NCBI GenBank assembly: GCA_026874595.1
Contig: CM049322.1
Coordinates: 5,751,900 to 5,815,899 of the forward strand
Reading direction: 5' to 3'
DNA length: 64,000 nucleotides
Origin: Sipunculus nudus
Taxonomy: Eukaryota; Annelida; Sipuncula; Golfingiida; Sipunculidae
This document shows, piece by piece, positions 1 to 10,127 of this stretch (position 1 is its first letter; every line of letters starts with the position of its first letter). Made by a program: the position numbers and the translations under genes. The notes beneath the pieces are model-generated. The model had not been told where the DNA came from, searched no databases, and saw only the letters and a program-made list of their open reading frames with translations.

Positions 1-215
1 GTTTTTGGCCCTCAGAAACCCCCACTAAAATATCCTGTAACCCGCCCCGCATATCCCATCTTTTAGCCCGCATCCGTCCCGCCCCGCAGAGATTTTTTTT
101 GGCCCGCCCCGCCCCACAAAATCCTGATTAAGTCAGCCCGCGGGGCAGGATGGGGCGGTTGCGGGCCACCGCAGCCCGCGGGGCGGGTTTGGGCCCGCGC
201 AGGGCTCTAATTTGT
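1..215. repeat. GC-rich CCCGCC-type low-complexity tract
   Basis: The stretch repeats short CCCGCCCCGC and GCGGGGCGGG motifs on both strands, in sharp contrast with the AT-rich DNA that follows. It contains an inverted pair (CAGCCCGCGGGGC twice, around 134-146 and 172-184). No reading frame is convincing. It could be the edge of a longer repeat cut by the window. Confidence 0.5.
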
Positions 216-304
216 AAAACTGCACAGGGTCCTGGGTCAAGGTGTAAGATTATTTTGTTAGTCAGCTAAGACCCAACTTCTGAAACAAAATCAAAATATA
301 GCCT

Positions 305-612
305 TAAGGCCAAAAAATATTAAAGGTATGGTTCTCAGGCACCGCCCGCGTCAATTTTAACCCCCGCATCAAACATTTTTATTTTGATTTCATCATTCAA
401 GATGGTAAAATAATACAATTTCAATACGATTTCCTTTGTTATGTAGTGCTTTACCTGTTTAGCAAGAAGAAACCTGTCATTTACATGCTTTTTCCTATCA
501 TATGAAATTTTATCGAAACATACAAAAAAAGGTCTAAAATCAAATTCCGCCCGCCCGCATTGATTTTTAATAAAAAGTGCCTGAGAACCATACCCTTTTA
601 TTTTTTTTGCCT
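305..612. mobile_element. Foldback/MITE-like element with long terminal inverted repeats
   Basis: The left end around 325-343 contains GGTATGGTTCTCAGGCAC and the right end around 577-596 contains its reverse complement. Looser pairing of A-rich outer sequence extends the arms to roughly 305 and 612. GC-rich GCCCGC patches lie just inside each arm at about 344-352 and 547-560. The interior is AT-rich and codes for nothing. The structure is that of a non-autonomous DNA element; a clear target-site duplication was not found. Confidence 0.6.
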
Positions 613-1400
613 AAATATAATATTTTTGAAGATGAATGGAGTGAACTCTATTCAAATTGTCTGAATGTGTGCAAGTAAAACAAAATTTGTGAATTCCAGT
701 ATGAAATATTGTATAATGTTTTATATCTTAATGGATGGTTTGGAATTACAAATAATTCAAAGTGTAGATTATGCAGTCTACAATAGAACATGTCAGACAT
801 TTATTTTTTAGTTGTGTTACTGTTATGATTTTAGCCGGTTGTTTGCATTGCATATAATATATCACCATATCTAATGTTGGGGATATAAGAATTAGGTAAA
901 CAGAAGAAAAATCATTATTCTTGGTAAGGCTTATATTTATAAAAACCAAAGAATCTGTTGTATGCAATACAGATAAACAGGATTTTTAAGTTTTAACAGT
1001 ATGTGGATGCACCAATAATGTATAAAGTGTATCATGATACTTGTTCGTCTTGATACTGGTTGTGGAAATCTGTATGGAAGATAACGAATGCGGGAATGAA
1101 AAGTAACCCAGAAAATAAAATAGTTTGTCTTGATAAGAAAGCACTGACAGAGCAGATACCTATGCCCACGCCAGCACTGACAATCATATCTGCGCCAAAT
1201 CAAATTCATTGTCCACCATGTCACATTAATTCATTAAAATTTATTTTGTCTGCCAAAACAAAGATTTGCAGATACTGTTTAAGATTGGGTTCTGCCTCCG
1301 CCTTCTCAGCCACCGCCTCCGCATTCATTTTCATATTTCCGAAACCTGGCACCATTATTCGCTAATCCATGTAGATATGCCTAACAAAGACAGGTTGCGC
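613..1400. other. AT-rich stretch, nothing recognised
   Basis: Only short AT-driven open frames occur on both strands, with no domain motif or convincing splice signals. I see no supported gene or repeat here. Confidence 0.4.
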
Positions 1401-2230
1401 CACCTGTAGTCCTTTATATCAGGGTGTCGTTGTGATGAAAGCCCATATCTCAGGAGTGGTTCAATATATTGAGCTAAAATTCTGCAAGTCCATAGATCTT
1501 GACTCTCTCCATCTCATATTTGAGACTGGTGGTGCCTCCTACAATCATTTTCTCGTAGCATCCATCCATGCATTTGCCATCTGTTCGTCTTTATGATTGG
1601 TTCAGTGTATTGAGTTGGAAGTGTGTACATAGTTTTAGGATACCTCATACTCATGGCCCCATCTGAAAATGGATTTTGCTTGGTTTCCATACGTACGTTT
1701 GCTTTAGTGAAAATTGCTCATATCTGAGGAGTGGTTCAATGTGTTTGTCTTAAATTTTGTCCACCCATCTTGGAGAGAGTATCTCGTAGACTGGACAGAC
1801 TGTCTTCTCGCTTTTGTAGAATATATGAATGAATGCCCTTTTCTCAGGAGTAGTTTGTTGTATTGGGCTGAAATTGTCCATGTGCATAGACCTTGGACCT
1901 CCATCTGGTAATAAGACTGGTGGCGCTATCTGCAACTGTTCTTGAGCGGCATTCATTCCTGCGTTGGCTCTGGGCGAAAACTGTTCATATATCAGAAATG
2001 GTTAAATTTATTATTCTTATATTTTGCATGTTTAACCGTCTAGGATACCTTTGTTGTAAACCAGGCAGGTGGTGCCACCTGCTGTTCCAGTTTTATAGAA
2101 TATTGATGCACTTTTTCTTGGTAGTGGATTGGTGTCTCGGCCTGAAATTTTGCTTGGTGTAATACAGTATCCATCTGTAGATCTCATTTTGGTGACACTT
2201 GCACATTTATGAGGAGTTTAATTGGTATCA
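1400..2230 (-). repeat. Old, diverged type I palindrome repeats
   Basis: These are degraded minus-strand copies of the type I unit seen at 13.2-14.2 kb. Phrases such as ATATCTCAGGAGTGGTTCA and CTGGTGGTGCC recur. The palindrome survives as GGTGGTGCCACC at 2068-2079 and in weaker forms near 1528 and 1919. No gene is supported. Confidence 0.55.
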
Positions 2231-2679
2231 CTGATGCTACAAATTTCGAGTCATGTCATGCCAGGAACATTCAATGCCTTACTTTTCCCAAAGCCTCTCT
2301 GATGCCTGTCGAGTTCCCGTATTCTAGTTGAATACATGGTATTATATTGACAACAGACAATCACAGAGATAACATGAAACACAGAAACAGGGGAATGCTT
2401 ATATTGACCATCTTTCCATAAAAGTTCAATACATTCATAAAGCATTGTCCTCTTTGTCTAAAAAGAGCCTGAGGATATTTTTTTAGCGAACCTGTGAGCT
2501 TATGCGATGGCGCAAGGTCGCCCGTCCATCATCAGCCATCAGCCGTCCGCGGCTGGCTTTCCGCCGCCCATGGCTGTAAGTCAGAAACCGTCGGAGCTAG
2601 CAGCTCCAAATTATATGTAAGAATTAGTCACATGTGAAACTTGGTGCCCTGGAGCTTATTATCGGGTATCTGCATTAAT

Positions 2680-2929
2680 TTAGAGCTATAATCACCAAAT
2701 TTTATACCAATGTTTGTCACATATGTCATATCTGATTTAGAGGTATTGGTGGCGCCACCTACATTGATTTGTTTTTTACAAGCGAAAATATAATTTTAAA
2801 CTTTTCTAGCTAAGTATATACTGATTTATGATAAACTGTTAAGCTGACTGGTTTAAACTTTACAAGAATTATTCTATGGTAGGGTTCTGCCAGTTTTATA
2901 AGAATAGATTGGGTAAATACAGTTTTAAA
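2680..2929 (+). repeat. Left half of a dispersed host repeat, split by the composite element
   Basis: This sequence, which includes an exact GGTGGCGCCACC at 2748-2759, matches the reverse complement of about 55690-55930. The continuation of the same repeat resumes after 12873. The copy at 55.4-55.9 kb is uninterrupted, so this repeat was the insertion target of the 2930-12873 element. Confidence 0.7.
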
Positions 2930-3245
2930 CAAGTGACCCATGGGTCATGACGCTCAGCTGACTGGGAAGAGATTCGCAAAAGGAAATTTTATCATTAGAA
3001 TGGTAGTATATACCCATTCAACTGAAGCATCAAACAGATTAACCAACAGGCCAAGATTTAGTCTGTATTTATATATCTCAAAAATAGAGAAAAATGTGTA
3101 AACTTTTAAAACTAGAATACGGGTAACCGACAAGTGACTACATGTATCTGCCAAAATCGGATAGTGAGGCATGGATTGAGTGGCAAGGGGAAATAGAGTG
3201 AGGTATGTTGCATATTAGCATGGATGTCTGCAGCCTAAATGTGTA

Positions 3246-3250
3246 TGTAG
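3246..3250 (+). repeat. Target-site duplication of the BEL/Pao element (left copy)
   Basis: TGTAG immediately precedes the 5' LTR and recurs at 10128-10132 right after the 3' LTR. A related copy of the target without insertion is present near 63193-63240, which confirms a 5-bp duplication, as expected for BEL/Pao integrases. Confidence 0.75.
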
Positions 3251-3681
3251 TGTTGGAGCTATATCTTTCATTGTGCGTTGGCGCCCTCTGTAGGACTCAG
3301 TCAGTACAATTATTGTTTTGTATAATGTTTTTGATACACCAGCAAAGATGGAGTCAAACATCGAGTTTACCTCCTCGTGATGTCTTGGCAAATTGATCAG
3401 ATTACGAACTATTGCGACTCTACGACAGGTATTGTACCTGATAATATGTGTTCTACGATGTTTGTGAACTGTACGACCATATTTTTGAAGTGCGACAATG
3501 TGAATAAACCCGTATTTGCTATTCATGGTTTTGTATGCACGTGTGTATAAATTGTTTGGAACAATACATGCTGAGACACCGAAGCGCGAGCGTAAATTCC
3601 AGTGACTTTATTATTTTGTGTTTCGAACTGGTGTCGGTGAACAGGTTATGAACTTTACGGCTTTCGGATTACGAACCTATA
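3251..3681 (+). repeat. 5' LTR of the BEL/Pao element
   Basis: It begins TGTTGG and ends CCTATA. It matches 9693-10127 apart from a 4-bp AATT insertion and three substitutions in the 3' copy. An AATAAA at 3503-3508 is a candidate polyadenylation signal. The end was set by comparing the two LTRs and the TGTAG target duplication. Confidence 0.92.
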
Positions 3682-3715
3682 TAGTAAACTCGATGACTCA
3701 CAGTTAAATGTCAAG

Positions 3716-5281
3716 ATGAATACGAAAGATACAAATGTGGAACCACAGGACAGTGCGTCAAATGTGTCTTCGAATGCATCACGAACTTCATGTGCTTCAG
3801 TTAAGTCGGATAGATTGAAAGAAGAAGCCAATTTGGCGGAACTTCGAGCCCGTGTTTCTATGTTAAGCCTGAAGCAGGCTTTGGAAACTGAAGAACATCG
3901 TTTACGTCAACAAAAGGAAGCTTTAGAGCTCAGGACACAGCTTCAGGTCGCTTCGGCAAGAGCAGGCGTTTTCAAGAATGATGATTTTGTAAGTGATAAT
4001 GATATTGTAAATTTGAATACTGGTGCCGCTGCTGGAGCCAGCCAGTTAAATGAACTTAAGCCACCTGTATTGAGTGTCAGTCAAGGCGAGTCAGAGAATG
4101 TCACAATTCCATATGAACTTGGGGTAAGTGCTCAAAGTAAACCAGAACTTAAAGTTATTGATGAAATAACTAGTAACACTGAAGGGATCTTAAATCCTCG
4201 GGCAGAGACATTCACCCCAATAGGCCCTTGCAGATCAAACGTTCAGTCACCCAAGATACCAGTACTTGACTGTGCACAGTCGACTCTCACTGATGTTCAT
4301 GTAAAGCCTGTTTATATAAAGTCTGAGGTTGCTGATAATGTACAATGTAACAGTGCACTTTTTGAATTATTGAGAAGGCAAAATGACATAACAGAGATGT
4401 TGGTAGAAAATCAAAAGAAAGCCACCCTGCCACGAAAGGACATACCAATATTTGATGGGCGTTTACAGGGTTACAGAGCATTCATTAATGCCTTTGAACA
4501 TAACATTGAATCATTGACCAATAACAATCAAGACAAGTTGTATTACTTGTATCAATATACTTCAGGCAGGCCTAGAGATATCATAAAAGGTTGTATGGGC
4601 AAGGATCCAGTCAGAGGCTACATGGATGCGAGACGAGAGCTAGAGGCAGAATATGGAGATGAGTATAGGATTGTTAGAGCATATGAGGAAGAAATAAATA
4701 AAATTGAACCTATAAGAAATGAGGACCCAAAGTCGCTAAAGAGCTTTCTTACTTATCTGTCTTCATACAAGACTGCAATGGAAGGTATTGATATGTGCAG
4801 AAATTCAGATCATTCCAATATTGTGCAAAAACTGATGTTGAAACTCCCCTATAAAATGAGAGATAAATGGCGAAACAGAGCATATTGGATAAAAGAACAA
4901 CATCATGTATTTCCCAGTTTAAATGACTTTGTGATGTTTGTTAAGGAACAAGTCGCCATTATTACAGACTCAGTATATGGAGACATATCTGATGTTCACA
5001 AACCAAGCAGTGTAAAGCCCACAAAACAGAAACCAAAGAGCTTCACTACTAATGTCAAACAAGTTGGCCCGAGTGTAAAGCCAGATTCAAGTGCATTATC
5101 GCTCACATGTGCATTTGAAAAGCCTTGTTTGTATTGTAAAAACACTGATCATGCTCTTGAGGTGTGCACAGTATTACAGGTAAAACCTCATGATGAGAAA
5201 CTTCAGTTTTGCAGATCTAAGGGTCTGTGTTTCAGATGTCTACATCGACAACATATCAGCAAGAACTGCACTCGAGAATGA
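3716..5281 (+). CDS. gag: BEL/Pao Gag, ending at an in-frame TGA
   Basis: Encodes a 521-residue Gag, the retrotransposon capsid and nucleocapsid protein. The ATG lies 34 bases after the LTR. A charged coiled-coil segment lies near residues 27-80. A DUF1759-like capsid region follows the LPRKDIPIFDG motif (about 238-400). Two CCHC zinc knuckles lie at 471-484 (CLYCKNTDHALEVC) and 505-518 (CFRCLHRQHISKNC). The TGA at 5279-5281 falls just after the second knuckle. The same frame continues open to 5446 and encodes a third Cys/His motif (CTVCKQRHPTVLH) usual in this family, so the stop is either a nonsense mutation or a readthrough site. Confidence 0.9.
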   Translation: MNTKDTNVEPQDSASNVSSNASRTSCASVKSDRLKEEANLAELRARVSMLSLKQALETEEHRLRQQKEALELRTQLQVASARAGVFKNDDFVSDNDIVNLNTGAAAGASQLNELKPPVLSVSQGESENVTIPYELGVSAQSKPELKVIDEITSNTEGILNPRAETFTPIGPCRSNVQSPKIPVLDCAQSTLTDVHVKPVYIKSEVADNVQCNSALFELLRRQNDITEMLVENQKKATLPRKDIPIFDGRLQGYRAFINAFEHNIESLTNNNQDKLYYLYQYTSGRPRDIIKGCMGKDPVRGYMDARRELEAEYGDEYRIVRAYEEEINKIEPIRNEDPKSLKSFLTYLSSYKTAMEGIDMCRNSDHSNIVQKLMLKLPYKMRDKWRNRAYWIKEQHHVFPSLNDFVMFVKEQVAIITDSVYGDISDVHKPSSVKPTKQKPKSFTTNVKQVGPSVKPDSSALSLTCAFEKPCLYCKNTDHALEVCTVLQVKPHDEKLQFCRSKGLCFRCLHRQHISKNCTRE

Positions 5282-5449
5282 CTGATATGTACTGTATGTA
5301 AGCAGAGACATCCAACAGTGTTGCACATAGAACAGGAGTGTTTCAAACGGATTACATCTACTTGTGTTAAAACAGACCAAACAAAGCAGCCATGCAGCAC
5401 TGGCTGTAGGAGTTTTTTGCCGATAATGCCAGTTAGAGTAAAAACATGA
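5282..5449 (+). pseudogene. Gag C-terminal/protease-linker continuation after the TGA
   Basis: The Gag frame reopens directly after the TGA and carries a Cys/His motif and the start of the protease region (MPVRVK). It then meets TGA at 5447-5449. The protease proper continues in another frame that opens at 5442. The switch therefore lies in the short overlap around 5442-5446 inside an A-rich run. One extra base or a programmed +1 shift would both explain it; a simple indel mutation is the plainer reading. Confidence 0.7.
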
Positions 5450-8354
5450 AAAGAGTGACCACTATATCACTACCTACGCGTTTTTTGACAATGGAAGTAC
5501 TGATTCCTTTTGCACAGAAAATCTTGTGAATAAGCTCAATCTTGATGGTAGAAACACCAAAATATTGCTACAAACCTTAGGACAGAATGAACTTGTCACA
5601 TGTCGAGAAATTCGAGGTCTGGAGGTATGTGATCTTTCAGGTGAAAATGTTATTAGTATACCCAAGGCCTATACGCATTTTGAGATGCCGGTTTGTAAGA
5701 GTGACATACCAGCTCAGATAGATATAGAGAGATGGCAGTATCTTGACAAAGTTATACTTCCAAACATAGACGCTGATGTTGACCTTCTTATTGGCAACAA
5801 TGTGCCTAAAGCAATGGAACCCTGGGAAGTCATCAATAGTCAACAGGATGGCCCTTATGCTGTAAAAACCCGACTCGGATGGGCAGTTAATGGACCTGTA
5901 GACAGCTCATGTGAGACAAGTAGTGATGAAGCAAGGTCTCACATACCACGCATATCTGCCAATCGCATTAGTGTTATGCAGACACTAGAGAAACAAATGG
6001 AGAACCATTTTAATCATGATTTCAATGAGCGTGTCTATGATGACAAACCAGAAAGATCAAAGAGTGACACAAAATTTATGAAAAAAGTAACTGAATCAGT
6101 GACAATGGTAAATGGGCATTACCAAATTGGTTTACCATTCAAAGCCGAATCATTGTGTTTGCCAAATAATCGAGAACAAGCAGAATACAACATGAACACT
6201 TTGAAAAGAAGGTTTCAAAGGGACCCTCAATTCAATCATGATTACAAAACATTTATGACCGATACTATTGAAAAGGGATATGCAGAAAAGATCCCGGAGA
6301 GCCAACTTGGTCGCTGTGACGGCAAAGTATGGTATTTACAGCATCACGGGGTTTACCACCCACAGAAAAGGAGAATTCGAGTTGTGTTCAACTGTGCTGC
6401 TAAGTACCGCGGCCTTTCATTGAATGATGTCCTCTTACAGGGGCCGGACTTAACCAACACATTAGCAGGCGTGTTAATACGATTTAGGCAAGAACAAGTG
6501 GCCTTAATGGCGGACATCAAAGCAATGTTCTATCAGGTCAGAGTCGATCCTGATGACTGTGATACACTGAGATTTCTTTGGTGGCCTGACGGCAATATTG
6601 ATAACAACCCTGAAGAATACAGAATGGTAGTGCATATATTTGGTGCAGCATCATCCCCCTCGTGTTCCAGTTTTGCCTTGAGGAAGACCGCAGATGATAA
6701 TGAACATTTTTGTGATTCTGCAACCGTGTCTACGATTAGAAATAACTTTTACGTAGACGACTGTTTAAAATCGGTGTCAACAGAGGAACAGGCAGTTGAT
6801 ATGATCACTTCCTTAAGTGAAACATGCGCTAAGGGAGGATTCCATATTACGAAATGGATCAGCAATAAACGTGCCGTCTTGAATGCTGTTCCAGAAACAG
6901 AAAGAGCCCAGCAAGTGAAAGATCTAGATCTGGATCAGGACACACTCCCAATTGAAAGAGCACTTGGAGTGCATTGGTGTGTTGAGTCAGATAAGCTGTT
7001 ATTCAGAGTCCTAGTCAAAGAAAAACCACTCACAAGACGCGGTATATTATCAATCATCAGTTCCGTGTATGATCCGTTGGGATTTCTTGCGCCATTTGTG
7101 CTTGTGGCTAAGGGACTGCTTCAAGATTTGTGCAGACTGAAATTCGCTTGGGACCAAGAGATTCCACAGGAATACTTACCGTTGTGGCAGAAATGGCTCA
7201 TGGAACTTCCTACGTTAAAGGACTTCAGTGTTGATCGGTGTATGAAACCCATTGATTTCGGCGATATTCAGACTACACAAATTCCTCACTTTGCTGATGC
7301 CAGTGAAACTGGTTATGGAACAGTTACTTACCTGCGTTTCGTCAGCAAGGAACAGAAATGTCACTGTGCTTTCGTGATTGGGAAATCAAGGGTTTTGCCG
7401 TTGAAACAAATTACGATCCCAAGAATGGAACTGTCTGCTGCAGCTCTTGCAGTTCGTATAGACTCCATGGTAAAAAGAGAGCTAGAGCTAGTAGTCGACG
7501 AAACATTTTTCTGGACCGACAGTATGTCTGTTCTGAAATACATTAGCAATGAGACCACAAGATTCCGTACGTTTGTGGCCAACAGAATCGCGCTTATTTG
7601 TGAAGGGTCGCATCCTAACCAGTGGTTCTATGTGAGCTCTGGCGATAACCCTGCGGATGATGCGTCAAGAGGACTCGATTCCAAAACATTCCTCGGTAGA
7701 TCGCGATGGATCTATGGACCCCAGTTTCTATGGAAAAATGAGCTAGAAATACCTCGCAAAACAGTTTCAGCTGAAGCATTACAAGAAAATGACCTTGAAT
7801 TACGGAAAACCAAGGTGAAAGTGAACGTCGTAGTCACCGACAACTCAACTGAAACCATGAACAGGTTTATAACCTCGCACTCAAGCTGGATTAAGCTGAA
7901 GAGACATGTTGCCTGGTTTATCAAAATACGCAAAGTTCTACGTGAGAAAGTGACAGGAAAATCAAACTTGGCTGCAAATGACAGTGGTGCCAAAGGTATT
8001 CGTCAGCGCCTCTGTGTAAAAGACTTAGACGAAGCTGAGAAAGCAGTTTTAGTGTACACACAGAGACAGGATTTCCCTGATGAACTTAGTGCCCTGAACA
8101 GTGTTCAGAATGACAGTAATGAGACAAACGGCAGACAACAGAGCAGCAGAACTGTACCTAAAACAAGCCCTTTGTTTAAGTTGGATCCGTATGTGAAAGA
8201 TGGGCTGATACGAGTAGGAGGTCGCCTTGATAGGTCTTCGCTACCAGAGGAAGCAAAGCACCCTGTTGTACTGTCGAAACATGCTTATGTTTCTGTTCTG
8301 ATACTCAGACAGATACATGAGGACTTGCATCATAGTGGTAGAAACTACTACTAG
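5442..8354 (+). CDS. pol: BEL/Pao Pol: protease, reverse transcriptase, RNase H
   Basis: The open frame carries, in order, an aspartic protease with FFDNGST (Asp codon 5487-5489), a reverse transcriptase with motif A MADIKAMFYQV and catalytic YVDD at 6750-6761, and a Pao-type RNase H with HFADAS, MELSAAALAV, FWTDS and NPADDASRG. It copies the element RNA into DNA inside virus-like particles. The frame has no ATG at its start, as expected for a product made as part of Gag-Pol. It ends at TAG 8352-8354, just after the HHSG of the integrase zinc finger, and continues in the same frame beyond, so the integrase is split off by a single stop codon. Confidence 0.92.
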   Translation, partial: KHEKSDHYITTYAFFDNGSTDSFCTENLVNKLNLDGRNTKILLQTLGQNELVTCREIRGLEVCDLSGENVISIPKAYTHFEMPVCKSDIPAQIDIERWQYLDKVILPNIDADVDLLIGNNVPKAMEPWEVINSQQDGPYAVKTRLGWAVNGPVDSSCETSSDEARSHIPRISANRISVMQTLEKQMENHFNHDFNERVYDDKPERSKSDTKFMKKVTESVTMVNGHYQIGLPFKAESLCLPNNREQAEYNMNTLKRRFQRDPQFNHDYKTFMTDTIEKGYAEKIPESQLGRCDGKVWYLQHHGVYHPQKRRIRVVFNCAAKYRGLSLNDVLLQGPDLTNTLAGVLIRFRQEQVALMADIKAMFYQVRVDPDDCDTLRFLWWPDGNIDNNPEEYRMVVHIFGAASSPSCSSFALRKTADDNEHFCDSATVSTIRNNFYVDDCLKSVSTEEQAVDMITSLSETCAKGGFHITKWISNKRAVLNAVPETERAQQVKDLDLDQDTLPIERALGVHWCVESDKLLFRVLVKEKPLTRRGILSIISSVYDPLGFLAPFVLVAKGLLQDLCRLKFAWDQEIPQEYLPLWQKWLMELPTLKDFSVDRCMKPIDFGDIQTTQIPHFADASETGYGTVTYLRFVSKEQKCHCAFVIGKSRVLPLKQITIPRMELSAAALAVRIDSMVKRELELVVDETFFWTDSMSVLKYISNETTRFRTFVANRIALICEGSHPNQWFYVSSGDNPADDASRGLDSKTFLGRSRWIYGPQFLWKNELEIPRKTVSAEALQENDLELRKTKVKVNVVVTDNSTETMNRFITSHSSWIKLKRHVAWFIKIRKVLREKVTGKSNLAANDSGAKGIRQRLCVKDLDEAEKAVLVYTQRQDFPDELSALNSVQNDSNETNGRQQSSRTVPKTSPLFKLDPYVKDGLIRVGGRLDRSSLPEEAKHPVVLSKHAYVSVLILRQIHEDLHHSGRNYY

Positions 8355-9431
8355 ATTACAAGATTGCGAGAGAAATACTGGATACTCAAAGCTAATTCTG
8401 CTGCTAGGAGAATACTCGACAACTGTGTAAATTGCCGTAAACAAAGAGGGCAGGTGGGACAACAAAAGATGGCAGACCTGCCAACTGATCGTGTACAGGC
8501 AGACGAACCACCATTCACCAATGTCGGAATGGATTATTTTGGACCTTTTGACGTCAAACGTGGCCGCTCAATCGTCAAAAGATACGGTATTGTATTTACA
8601 TGTCTCACTTCACGTGCAGTACACCTTGAAATTGGACACTCGTTGGATACAGACTCTTGTATCAATGCACTACGGAGATTTATCTCACGTAGAGGACCTG
8701 TTAAGGTCATGCGTTCAGATAATGGAACAAACCTAGTAGGAGCTGAAAGAGAGTTGAGAGAAGAGCTCCAAAGATTGAACCAGGACAGAATCCACAATGC
8801 AATGCTACAGCATGGAATCAATTGGATATTTAACCCGCCCACAGGATCTCATCACGGTGGAGTTTGGGAAAGACAAATAAGGACAATTAGAAAAATCCTG
8901 TATAATCTGATAAAGAATCAGACTTTGGACGATGAAAGCTTACAAACGTTCATTTGTGAGGTAGAATCAACCATAAACTCAAGACCACTTACAAAGCTTT
9001 CTGATGACCCTTCGGATTTAGAGGTGTTAACCCCTAACCACTTGTTACTTTTGAAATCGGAAACTTCGCTTCCCCCTGGATTGTTTACTGCGAAAGACGT
9101 TTACGCCCGTAGACGTTGGAGGCAAGTGCAATACTTGTCAGATGTTTTCTGGAAGAGGTGGGTGAAGGAGTATTTACCCCTGCTACAAGAACGACAGAAA
9201 TGGTGTAAGCCAAGGAGAAACTTTGCCACTGGAGATGTGGTACTGATCGCTGATGATTCTGCGCCGAGAAATTCTTGGTTGATGGGAAGAGTTACGGAGA
9301 CTATCCCAGATCGTCATGGTTTTGTTCGTCGAGTGAAAGTTCAAACCAAGACAAACATATTGGAAAGACCAATCAGTAAGTTGTGCTTAGTGTTAGAAGG
9401 AGATATTTTCGATAAATCACATATTGTGTAG
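8355..9431 (+). CDS. pol: BEL/Pao integrase and C-terminal DUF5641-like domain
   Basis: Same frame as the upstream Pol, resumed after the TAG. It begins inside the HHCC zinc-binding domain (CVNC) and then holds the catalytic core with Asp (8532-8534, GMDYFGP), Asp (8718-8720, SDNGT) and Glu (8868-8870, VWERQ). A C-terminal module (RRRWRQVQYLSDVFWKRW onward) corresponds to the DUF5641 tail of BEL/Pao integrases. It would insert the cDNA, giving the 5-bp duplication seen here. All catalytic residues are present; only the TAG separates it from the rest of Pol. Confidence 0.92.
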   Translation: MTRLREKYWILKANSAARRILDNCVNCRKQRGQVGQQKMADLPTDRVQADEPPFTNVGMDYFGPFDVKRGRSIVKRYGIVFTCLTSRAVHLEIGHSLDTDSCINALRRFISRRGPVKVMRSDNGTNLVGAERELREELQRLNQDRIHNAMLQHGINWIFNPPTGSHHGGVWERQIRTIRKILYNLIKNQTLDDESLQTFICEVESTINSRPLTKLSDDPSDLEVLTPNHLLLLKSETSLPPGLFTAKDVYARRRWRQVQYLSDVFWKRWVKEYLPLLQERQKWCKPRRNFATGDVVLIADDSAPRNSWLMGRVTETIPDRHGFVRRVKVQTKTNILERPISKLCLVLEGDIFDKSHIV

Positions 9432-9692
9432 GAACCGGGGTGAGCCTAGCGCCCTCGGGTGAAGACCGTGAAGGTCTACATTTGGTGTTTAGAACATTGT
9501 TTTAAATCACTCATTCGTACAAACTTTCTTGAACTCTTGTTTGATCTTTGATCAAAGGAACACTGTTAATCTGGAAACCTTTATTTAAATATGGGAATAT
9601 TCTTTTATATCGGTTTATGTAATATGCTAACAGAAGTTTTATAATGTTTCAGTAATAATCAAGATGTATCTTTGATAATTAAGTGGCCAGGA
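9432..9692 (+). other. BEL/Pao 3' untranslated segment
   Basis: Noncoding AT-rich DNA between the Pol stop and the 3' LTR. A short purine-rich stretch just before 9693 could serve as polypurine tract but is not distinctive. Confidence 0.6.
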
Positions 9693-10127
9693 TGTTGGAG
9701 CTATATCTTTCATTGTGCGTTGGCGCCCTCTGTAGGACTCAGTCAGTACAATTATTAATTGTTTTGTAAAATGTTTTTGATACACCAGCAAAGATGGAGT
9801 CAAACATCGAGTTTACCTCCTCGTGATGTCTTGGCAAATTGATCAGATTACGAACTATTGCGACTCTACGACAGGTATTGTACCTGATAATATGTGTTCT
9901 ACGATGTTTGTGAACTGTACAACCATATTTTTGAAGTGCGACAATGTGAATAAACCCGTATTTGCTATTCATGGTTTTGTATGCACGTGTGTATAAATTG
10001 TTTGGAACAATACATGCTGAGACACCGAAGCGCGAGCGTAAATTCCAGTGATTTTATTATTTTGTGTTTCGAACTGGTGTCGGTGAACAGGTTATGAACT
10101 TTACGGCTTTCGGATTACGAACCTATA
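9693..10127 (+). repeat. 3' LTR of the BEL/Pao element
   Basis: Near-identical to the 5' LTR, with four extra bases (AATT) near 9755 and three substitutions. AATAAA lies at 9949-9954. It is followed by TGTAG (10128-10132), the right copy of the target duplication. Confidence 0.92.

Larger units (their letters stand above)
3251..10127 (+). mobile_element. BEL/Pao LTR retrotransposon, nearly complete
   Basis: A 6.9-kb element with two LTRs, a Gag with CCHC knuckles, and protease, reverse transcriptase, Pao-type RNase H, integrase and C-terminal DUF5641-like regions in the order typical of BEL/Pao. The LTRs differ by three substitutions and one 4-bp indel over about 431 bp, so the insertion is young. 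It landed inside a palindrome repeat of the composite element. The coding region is interrupted by an in-frame TGA (5279), a one-base frame change near 5442 and an in-frame TAG (8352), so this copy is probably not autonomous unless recoding occurs. Confidence 0.95.

Noticed and set aside
746-1365. Overlapping open frames of 73-101 codons
   Set aside because: AT-rich chance frames on both strands with no motif, splice signal or repeat homology.
5279-5281. TGA as a selenocysteine codon
   Set aside because: No retrotransposon Gag is known to use it and no SECIS-like structure was seen; a nonsense mutation or readthrough is more likely.
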